Source: Roridomyces roridus
Taxonomy: Eukaryota; Basidiomycota; Agaricomycetes; Agaricales; Mycenaceae
Assembly (NCBI GenBank): GCA_029378245.1
Contig: JARKIF010000002.1
Location: forward strand, 558,001 to 622,000
Reading direction: 5' to 3'
DNA: 64,000 bases
The notes beneath the pieces are model-generated. The model was not told the origin of the DNA. It searched no databases and saw nothing but the letters and a program-made list of their open reading frames with translations. Within the stretch, counting starts at the first letter, position 1. Each line of letters opens with the position of its first letter. This document shows, one piece after another, positions 56,244-64,000 of this stretch. Made by a program: the position numbers and the translations under genes.

Positions 56244-58032
56244 ATGCTCGACTCCCTCCCTCGCAATGCACGTCCACTACTTCTGGGTCTCGTCCTAGGA
56301 ATTACACTCTCTGTTTCTTCGTCTGCTGTGATTGAATACTTTCACCGGCGTCGTCAACGAATAGCTCTCGCACATTCCGAGCTCGAAAATCGGCCAATAG
56401 AACTCCGCAGCGACGACGTGCTGCACGGTGTAGTGGGCCTCATCGGTGTGCCTTCATCAGTCTCGCTTGTGGTCGTCCGTTAAAGTGGTGAAGGAAATAC
56501 ACCCCTCATTCGCATACCATCGCTCTCCGACGCGCTCCATGTCGAAATTCTCGCGAAAGTGGAGGTGGGAGCGTACTTCACTGCTTTCACTCATCCTGAA
56601 TCTGTCTAGTTTCTGAATCCTGGAGGCAGCGTAAAAGATCGCGTCGCAGTACGCAGTGCGTGGTCCTTCATCCTGTTTTTTTTTTTCACGCGTCTGACCC
56701 ACTCCTAGTAATCGACGATGCAGAGCGCCAAGGGCTGCTTCACCCGAACACCGGATCGCGTATCTTCGAGGGCACCTCTGGCTCGACGGGCATTTCGCTG
56801 GCTATGGTGGCTCACGCTAGGGGATACGATGCCAGTGAGTGCTTTTGATACGTGTTTGGTACGCGACTGAGAAAGGGCCAGCTATTATAACCCCCGACGA
56901 CATGGCCGCAGAGAAATTGCATGCGTTGGTCTCACTGGGTGCGGACGTGGAGCAGGTTCGCCCGGCGAGTATCGTTGACAAGAAGCAGGCGAGTACTGGG
57001 GATTATTCGTTTGACGAGTGTAGCTGATTCTTCGCAGTTCGTCGTGCGTAGTCTACGTTTCACTGACCTGACCATTCACTTACAGATCTGCAGAACATAG
57101 CCAAGAGACGGGCCCAAGAATTCACCGACTCGTCTTCCACCTCCTCCTCCGTTGCCAGTCTGGGCGACTCGCTCGCGATTCTCCCGACTGACCACTCACA
57201 CGATGCACGCGGTTTCTTCGCCGACCAATTTGAGAACAAGAGCAACTACGATGCCCACTTTGACGGGACGGGTCCGGAGGTATGGCGCCAGACGAATGGG
57301 AATGTGAGGGCGTTTGTTAGCGGGGCGGGTGAGCCTTCCAGTCCTTTTGAATCCACGCCATGGACTCATTTTGTACCGACAGGCACAGGCGGGACGATTG
57401 CGGGCGTGGGCCGATTCCTCAAGTCTATGGACGAGGATGTGGTCATCTGTCTTGCGGATCCTGAGGGAAGTGGGCTTTACAACAAGGTTGGGCAATATCA
57501 TCTCCAACAGCTGGTTCTTGACATTTTTTAGATTAAGCACGGGGTGATGTTTGACCAGCGCGAGAAGGAGGGTACGAAGAGGCGGCATCAGGTTGATACG
57601 GTCGTGGAGGGAATTGGGCTCAATCGGCTGACGCAGAACCTCGACCTGGCGTTGCCCATTATTGACGATGCTGTCCGGTATGTCCATTGTGCCCATTCCT
57701 CATTCCTACTAATGATCTTTAGTGTCACAGACTCCGAAGCTGTCGCGATGGCTCGCTACCTGGTGAAGCACGACGGCCTCTTCGTTGGCTCGAGCAGCGC
57801 GTGTAACCTCGTTGCGTGTGTACGGCTTGCGAAGAAGATGGGCTGGCACAAGGGGGAAAGGGTTGTGACTGTTTTGTGCGACTCTGGGGCGAGGCATTAT
57901 TCAAAGGTGTGTCGCTGATTGTTTCTCGTGTGGTCCCGCCTGATGAGGTTGTAGTTCTGGAACGATGAATACCTCAGGACGACTGGGATACCCGTAGACC
58001 TTGGGCTCGTCGATGACATGCTGGCAAGTTGA
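56244..58032 (+). CDS. MCY1: Cysteine synthase-like protein, MCY1 type
   Basis: PLP-dependent enzyme of the cysteine synthase/CBS fold, resembling yeast Mcy1, a mitochondrial outer-membrane protein. The N-terminus has a hydrophobic segment ([19 protein letters not shown]), as in Mcy1. Motifs: [23 protein letters not shown] (PLP Lys), EGTSGSTG (phosphate loop), [41 protein letters not shown] and [12 protein letters not shown]; the stop is at 58030-58032. Placement needs a GC-AG intron after KKQ (GCGAGT, near 56993) and a 6-nt exon (TTCGTC, about 57040) before [10 protein letters not shown]; both are inferences. Otherwise the frame is open. The gene begins outside, and its 3' half lies inside, the right arm of inverted duplication II. 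Confidence 0.8.
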
Positions 58033-58284
58033 TTGCTGCACGACTGTTAGGAGGATACGGACGCTGGTGTGGGCGAGTAAATTCTCGTTTGGCCGTACTT
58101 GAATCCGAGATGCAGGTCATGGGCTAGAGCGAAACTCCACCGATTCACGGTGCATTTGAGGATATGTAGAAGTATTAGCATATTGTTGTGAATCCAAGCC
58201 GTGAGCACGACGCGTCTGGTGGTCGGGGCTCCTTCCCAAAACGGAAACTTTGACGCGCCCTCCTCCTTCTCCACCAGTGACACC

Positions 58285-58416
58285 ATGCACACACGACGCG
58301 CCCTCCACTCTGTGCACGTGCCCGAGACCACCAAGCGCGTCTCCATTCTCCGATCGTTTGTTTGGGATGTCTCAGACAAGTTTGGTCACGGTCAGCCACC
58401 CTCTAATTCATCTTGA
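58285..58416 (+). other. Conserved upstream ORF of the B2 locus (43 codons)
   Basis: Same length as the B1 uORF, with RALHSVHVPETTKRVSILRS as its core and SNSS at the end. Its stop lies 14 bases before the membrane ORF start. Confidence 0.5.
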
Positions 58417-58430
58417 TTCAGTACCACAAC

Positions 58431-59447
58431 ATGCCCTCCAGCATCCTCAACATCTTCTCCACCCTCCTCTCTAGTTTGGCGGACACCCAACGCTCCCTCC
58501 ACACCGCCATCGACAGCGCCCTAGCCGTCGTCCTATGTGGATTTGTCAAGAGCAATTCGGTTTCGTCTGTCATTCAGCCTCCACCCCCACCGACCCGCAC
58601 CATTCCTTGGGATGTCCCGGGCACCAAGACTATCCCTGGTGGCGGCGACTACCAAGGCAACTCAGCACTCCCAGTCATTGCGTTCTGCATGACCCTGGCA
58701 ACATGTGCCGTCGTGCTTTCGCTGCTGAGCAGGTTCGGCGTCATGCGTCACCTAGTCAAGACGGTTGACGCGTGCATCTACGCCGTTTTAATTGTCCTGT
58801 TGGCACCCATCGCCATCCTCGTCCATCTTGTGGGCCCTTGTGTCTGCATCCTCCGACACTACATCCTCGTCTTCGCCCACATCTCTCTCCATGCGGTCGT
58901 TCTTAGCATCCGCGACGCCCATAACCATCCCAAAGCGTGGCTCGTCTACTCGAAGTGTTTAGTGCTCGACGGTATCAACATTGGAGCCCAGAAGAGCGCA
59001 AGTGTCGTCAATATCGGCAGTATCTACGCCGTGGCCTTCCTTGCGCTACCCATCGCCCTTCTCCTCCACCTGGCTGACGTTGCTTGCGTCTTCATCCAGC
59101 AACATCAACAGCAAGGACTGGACCCACCCGACCCTCACGCCGATCCGCCAAATCCACGGGTTGCCCTCGTCGAAATCCAAGAGCACCATGCTCATTCCAC
59201 CCACCCTAGAATCGACCCGACCGTCCTCGACCCACCCAATCTGCTCGCAGATGTCTTGCCAGCTCCAAGGCTCAACGAAGCCCAAGAAGTCGACCGCCGT
59301 TCCACCCGTGCCACCGCCTCGTATACTACTGCTCCCGATGCAGACTCAGTAGAACCTTCCGACAACCCTGCCAAGTCCTCCAAGTCTCCGACTGACACCA
59401 CCAAGACCGATCCAATGCCCATGAACCCGAAAACAACGGCATCATGA
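58431..59447 (+). CDS. Multi-pass membrane protein upstream of kinase B2
   Basis: 338 residues, partner of 35313-36326. ILNIFSTLLSSLADTQRSL, a shorter proline run, TRTIPWDVPGTKTIP, then hydrophobic segments at the same places as in B1, plus a changed central stretch (HLVGPCVCILRHYILVFAH). It ends in the ATGA overlap with the kinase start. Relative to B1 one base is missing near 59395 and one gained near 59433, yet both copies finish at the same stop. Confidence 0.65.
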   Translation: MPSSILNIFSTLLSSLADTQRSLHTAIDSALAVVLCGFVKSNSVSSVIQPPPPPTRTIPWDVPGTKTIPGGGDYQGNSALPVIAFCMTLATCAVVLSLLSRFGVMRHLVKTVDACIYAVLIVLLAPIAILVHLVGPCVCILRHYILVFAHISLHAVVLSIRDAHNHPKAWLVYSKCLVLDGINIGAQKSASVVNIGSIYAVAFLALPIALLLHLADVACVFIQQHQQQGLDPPDPHADPPNPRVALVEIQEHHAHSTHPRIDPTVLDPPNLLADVLPAPRLNEAQEVDRRSTRATASYTTAPDADSVEPSDNPAKSSKSPTDTTKTDPMPMNPKTTAS

Positions 59448-60698
59448 AACCGTCGACCGTGGATACCTTTTGGAGCCTCAGGAATTGGAAGGCAGTCAAA
59501 CACCCGGGTCTCAAGTCAATTGACCACACTATGCTTCGCGTCCAGAAAGAGCTAGGGCGTGGCGGGTTTGGTGAAGTCCTGAAGGTGGAGGACAAGACTA
59601 CCGGCAAAGTCTACGCCATCAAGAAGGTCCCCCGCTCCAGGGACAAGTAAGAGCAAGCGGTGGTGTTCCAGGAGGCTTCCTGCCACTTGCGAATGGCGGA
59701 CGACGCTGCCGTGACTACCATCCACGGGTTCTACGAGGATGCGTGGTGGTTCTATGTTCTGATGGTATGCCATCCTGCACTTTCCATGTTTCCTGCGTCT
59801 CAAGCATGATCTTTAGGACTGCGGGCGTCGTTGTTTCGCGGACATCCTCACCGCTCTCACTGTCGACTCGGCACGCTTTTACGCGGCCCAGTTGGTGAGT
59901 GCCTCGGCTTTATCAATCCTCCATCTAATTCTCCTCGTAGGTCCTCGGTCTTCAATCTCTCCACAACCGCGGGATCCTTCACCGGGACCTCAAGAGCGAC
60001 AACCTCCTCATCGGTGCCCACGGCAACCTAGTCATCATCGACTTTGGTTTGGCACGTTCGTTCCAAGATCCGACACCAGGCACATACAAGGAATGGCATA
60101 CCATGCGGCGGAGGCAAAACGATGAATGGCCGCTGCTGTGGGCAGACGACTGGGATAACCCTCACTTTACACAGATGAAGTGCGGCACCAGGGGGTACCT
60201 CTGTGCGCAGATAGAGATGGGCCGAGCATATTCCTACAGTGCAGACTTGTGGTCCTTTGGCGTCGTTTTGTATGAGTGGCTGGCGGCGGGCGAGGTGAGT
60301 TGTTGGATGCTTTTCATTTTGGTTCTTGCGAGACTGACGCATTGTTTCCGTTAGATGCCTGCCTTTCATGTCCCCAACTCCGAGGAGGAGCGTCCTGAGA
60401 TTGAATGGTACCCAACGCCTGCTTCGGTGTACGCTGAGCCAGCAATTTGTCTCTTTTTCGATCAAGTACGTCCGCCCTCTTTCAATATGTCGCACATTCT
60501 CAAGTTGTCTCAACAGATATTTTCTATGCGCTATGGCGAACGTTTTGAGAGCTGGGGTGAGCTCACAAGGCATCCAATGTGGGGTCCTCAACAGCATGTC
60601 CAAGTTGCATGCTATTATAAAATCCTCTGATTCCTTCCCGCAGTGACTGGGAGGCCCACGCGGAGCGACGACTTACACCTCCAGTCCTCAACGCTTGA
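59444..60698 (+). pseudogene. Protein kinase B2, nonsense in the N-lobe
   Basis: Exons 59444-59764, 59817-59894, 59941-60294, 60355-60465, 60517-60593, 60644-60698 have exactly the sizes of kinase B1. A TAA at 59648-59650 follows VPRSRDK where B1 has Gln, just after the catalytic Lys. The rest is intact: [26 protein letters not shown]. The last intron has changed its donor from GTATGT to GCATGT. Unless the stop is read through, only a 68-residue fragment is made. Confidence 0.8.
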
Positions 60699-61508
60699 AT
60701 ATCTCTCTCCTCGACTTGAATATACCCTCACCAGTCTCTATCTTCTTCTCCGACACCTCCTTGAGAATCGACTCTGAACCACGAAGATGCTGCAGGCCAG
60801 GAGAAGGACAAGAGCTATGGTGGCGAGGCGAGGCGAGGCTGACGGCGAGAGTGAAGGGTTTCGTGCGAAGGCCGGTGTTGGTAGGGGACGCCCATTAAGG
60901 ACCACCACCGGACGACCGTTTTACGACAACTGGACAACTCGAATGTTAGCGATGCCCGTCTTCCGCTGCGTGAGTTGTTCGCTTTGATTCTGTGCTGGCG
61001 GTGTCTGACTCGCGTTTTAGTGCTGGAGTCCTTGGTGCCTGCAGCCAGAGTTCGTTGGTTTCCTGCTCGACCGGGAGGGTTTATTTTTTATTTTTTTATA
61101 TCTTTTTCTATCTCTCTATTTCTCTCCTCCGATCCGATGTACTCTCTATATCTATCCCTCAATTATATCTCTCATTCTGGAATTTTGCGAGTGCTGGGGA
61201 TGTCGTCCCAATTCGTCCAAGAAAAAAGTCTTGATCAGTCACCACCAACCAGAGACCTCCTCGCTGCACCGCTCGCTATGCCCGCTCATCGCTGCCTCCC
61301 CGCATCCTGAACGTCCACACCTTCACATGCCAATTATAGAGGAGACGCTGAATCAGAGAAGTCGGATGCCACAACGTCAACAGGGCGCTCGCCATGTCTC
61401 GCCCGCTGCACCTCTACCCGGTAAATTCTTGCCTGGTGGGTAATTCACTATCCGACTGACGGGTCAAGGCTTCGACTGCATTTCTTTGGGATGTGTGTAC
61501 GAGCGGGT
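60699..61508 (+). other. Kinase 3' module and leader of the TKL gene
   Basis: Best-preserved copy of the module: an ORF from 60787 with EADGESEGF and RGRPLRTTTGRP, a possible intron at about 60964-61020, then a T/CT-rich run at 61080-61150. The region 61320-61480 matches 32950-33150 (reverse complement) upstream of the TKL gene. Confidence 0.6.
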
Positions 61509-64000
61509 ATGTGGTCGTTTCTCCGATGCTTTTTGCGTGCTCATACCGTCCCTGGAAGACGAAGTGAGGTGTTTGAGCAGCTTCAAGGACTTTCCGACTA
61601 TCTGCACGCCACTGAGGCTGCGGCCACTCCTTTGGGAAACCAAGTCCGTGCCATCTTTGGGAGCTTGGGATACAGGAAACTGCTGTTCGAGGTCAATCGC
61701 CTTGTCCTTCGCCGAAGCTTGCTCTCATGCCGTCTCCCAGCTGGCTTCCGAACTCGATGTATCCGATTCCCCTGCTCTTTTGGACGCTTTGCACACAGAC
61801 GAGCAGCGGATCGCTACGCTCCTCGTCTCGATTTTTGACTCGAAAGCGGACGAAGAGGCCGTGCTGCTCATGGAGGGTGACTCGGCCCAGTATTTCCTCG
61901 ATTTTGTTCAAGACGTATGGATCCAAATCATATGCACTGGCTTCTGTCCTTACATTCACCACAGGCAGTCGACAGAGGGTTTCTCATTGCACCAGAAGAA
62001 AACAAGAAGGCACAGCGTATCATTCGCAAGCTTTCGGAGGCCTCCGACAGGCTCCCCTCGTCTCTCTTCATCAAAGGGGTTACTGCTCGAGACGTTCATC
62101 CGACATTTGGCGGTGGTTTCTCAGGTGCGTCTCAATTCATGTCGGTCGACGCGTTCGTCTTACTTTGTCTCTCAGATGTCTATCGGGCTTTGTATGACAA
62201 GAGGCCCGTTGCATTGAAACGCATGCGATACTTCCTTGAAGGTGCCGATTTACGACGTATCAATTTGGTGAGGCTTTGTCGCTTTGGTACTTCTTTGCAT
62301 TTCCTGAGAAATGCTCAGAAATTCTGTCGGGAGGCCCTGGTCTGGAAGGACTTGCACCACCCGTATATCGTGCCTTTTATCGGAATCGACCGGGACAGCT
62401 TTCCCTCGTCTCTGTGCATGGTTTCTCCTTGGATGAAGCATGGCACTGTGCTGAGCTACCTCAAAGAGAATGGCGAACAGGCCCACAGGCTGGTGAGAGT
62501 TCGCGTCCATGTGCCTCCGGCCGATACTCATCCCTTAGTTGTTTGAAATCGCTCAAGGTCTTCGGTACCTTCATTCCCGCACCGTTGTCCACGGAGACTT
62601 GCGAGGGGTATTACCATCTCCCTTATCACGTTTTGAGTGTAACCCACGTCCGCCGCAGGCAAACATTCTTATCGACGAATGCTGGAGTGCTTGTCTCAGC
62701 GATTTCGGCCTCAGTTCTTTCAGTGATGCGACCACTTCAATGCAAACTTCGACCCGAGCGGGTAGCATATACTGGATGGCTCCGGAGTTGATAGCTCCTG
62801 AGCGATTTGGCTTCAAGTTTTCGCGCACGCAGGCCAGCGATGTGTATGCGTTTGCGTGCGTCTGCGTTGAGGTACCAGCATCGCAATATATCAATCACAG
62901 TTTCTGATACAAGAACAGTTGTACGCCGGCCGCCCCCCATTTTCGCATGCAACCGAGGCTGCCGCATTGTTTGCCGTGGTTAACGGGGAACGACCACCAA
63001 GGCCTTCCGGGATGCCTGATACGCTCTGGAGGCTAGTTTCCGAGTGTTGGTCAGAAAATCCGAGGACAAGGCCCAGCTCCACAGTCGTTGCACAAAATAT
63101 GACCTTGGCGATCTCAGAGGAACCAAAAACGTCACCGTCGGGCTCCTCTTCACTTTCTGGTCCATCCGAGCTCTCTACGCCAAAACCTTTGGCTGCCAAC
63201 AGGGGTACAAAATCCCAGGAAGACTGTTGGGATAATTGGGATAAAGAAATTCGAGCACAACGGTCTGGGTTTTGGGAGAAACTCAAACTGAAAGGATTGT
63301 GGAAGCGAGCGAACGAGGTTCCAGGTCCTACACGGGCTATGCATCAATTTCCAAGAGTTCAGCATATCGCGGATTCCATGGGCGACCGACGAAGCGGAGC
63401 GGAGCCGTGTGGGCCGCGCCAGTGCTACTACCGCTGCTGACGGCATACTAGAAGCAACCCTCGAAGAAAAGCTATTGGCGGATCTGCTGGACGCCAATCA
63501 GCGGATTATCGAAGTCTTGACTTTGTATGATGACATCCAACCCAAACGCCGGCGCGAGATCATGGACACGATGAAGGCAGAGGTTGACGTGTCAGCAGTT
63601 CCAGTCGAAGCACCCGAGCCACCACAGCTCCCTTTACTCGAGCAGGAGACGGAGAAGACGGTCGACAGTGAGGCAGAACCAAGTGTGGACCGCGTGGAAG
63701 AGCCCCCTTTACCACCCGAAGGCCGTACTTTCAAGGCCGTTGCAGTATCTCCACGTATGTCACCGTCTGCTCGTTGATTTGCTTGTGTGCTCAAGACATG
63801 CCTTCAGACGACGCCGATCCCGATGACACCGACGGTATATCGGTCGGCCGAGATGAAATCGTCCAAGTCCTTGATCGAGTCGGCCGGTGGTGGTTCATCC
63901 AGACGGAAGATGGAAGGAATGGCAGTGCGTTCCGTCTCTCTCTTCGCTGGGATATGTCTGACCGGCATGCTAGTTGTCCCATCCAGCTGTTTCACCATTG
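61509..64000 (+). pseudogene. TKL kinase-SH3 gene (C2), broken and cut by the window end
   Basis: Partner of C1. MWSFLRCFLRAHT at the start, then a frame change near 61620 before SLGAWDTGN. The kinase domain is well kept (PVALKRMRYFL, HHPYIVPFIGIDRDSF, VVHGDLRG, SDFGLSSFSD, WMAPELIAPE). Most of the GAT region found in C1 is missing between about 63240 and 63310, followed by another frame change before LLADLLDANQRIIEV. The first SH3 (EIVQVLDRVGRWWFI) reaches the window end. C1 has its nonsense codon elsewhere, so the two copies decayed independently. Confidence 0.7.

Larger units (their letters stand above)
57513..64000. repeat. Right arm of inverted duplication II (runs off the window)
   Basis: Reverse-complement match to 30262-37349, from an MCY1 intron through membrane ORF, kinase and TKL-GAT-SH3 gene. 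Here MCY1 is complete, so at the inner breakpoint this arm looks original and the left arm derived. Kinase exons of about 60049-60650 are nearly identical to their partner, while other parts differ by many substitutions. Confidence 0.85.

Overview
The window looks like nuclear DNA of a filamentous basidiomycete, most likely an agaricomycete (mushroom-forming fungus). Nearly every gene is split by introns of about 45-60 bp, and the gene families are typical of that class: FunK1-like and TKL kinases, secreted A1 aspartic proteases, BTB and F-box proteins, a Gti1/Pac2 (WOPR) regulator and a Zn2Cys6 regulator. The genus is not determined. All coordinates and intron calls come from reading the sequence by eye.

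Layout. (1) 1-15.8 kb: an inverted duplication. The left arm (1-2126) holds the end of a kinase and the start of an intact YMC1-type mitochondrial carrier. The right arm (11910-14040) holds a truncated carrier and the matching end of a full kinase gene. Between the arms a unit of about 4.15 kb (BTB gene end, aspartic protease, unknown gene X) is present twice in tandem, with decay in each copy. (2) 15.8-27.8 kb: mostly single-copy genes: a nitrilase/omega-amidase, a decayed FunK1-like kinase, an acidic protein of unknown function, an acid-sphingomyelinase-like gene with frame breaks, and a small HMG-box-like ORF. (3) 28.4-37.3 kb and 57.5-64 kb: a second, larger inverted duplication. Each arm carries a three-part kinase locus (conserved upstream ORF, membrane ORF, kinase ORF), a broken TKL kinase-GAT-SH3 gene, and all or part of an MCY1-like cysteine synthase gene. 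(4) 37.8-57 kb, the spacer of that palindrome: HAD phosphatase, F-box protein, WOPR regulator, glutaredoxin-fold membrane protein, a third aspartic protease (broken), Zn2Cys6 regulator and a phytanoyl-CoA-dioxygenase-like gene.

The most unusual content is a kinase family present as four gene copies plus one relic. In the best-preserved members a hydrophobic, probably membrane-embedded N-terminal region and a proline tract with a TRTIPWD(V/I)PGT motif precede a kinase domain that lacks the APE motif and ends in a conserved DW-x2-H tail. The family sits at both inverted duplications, has a conserved 30-43 codon upstream ORF, and is followed by a repeated 3' module. I did not recognise this architecture as a described family; homology searches are needed.

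Many duplicated genes are broken by single-base insertions, nonsense codons or short tandem duplications, so the window is a region of active gene duplication and decay.
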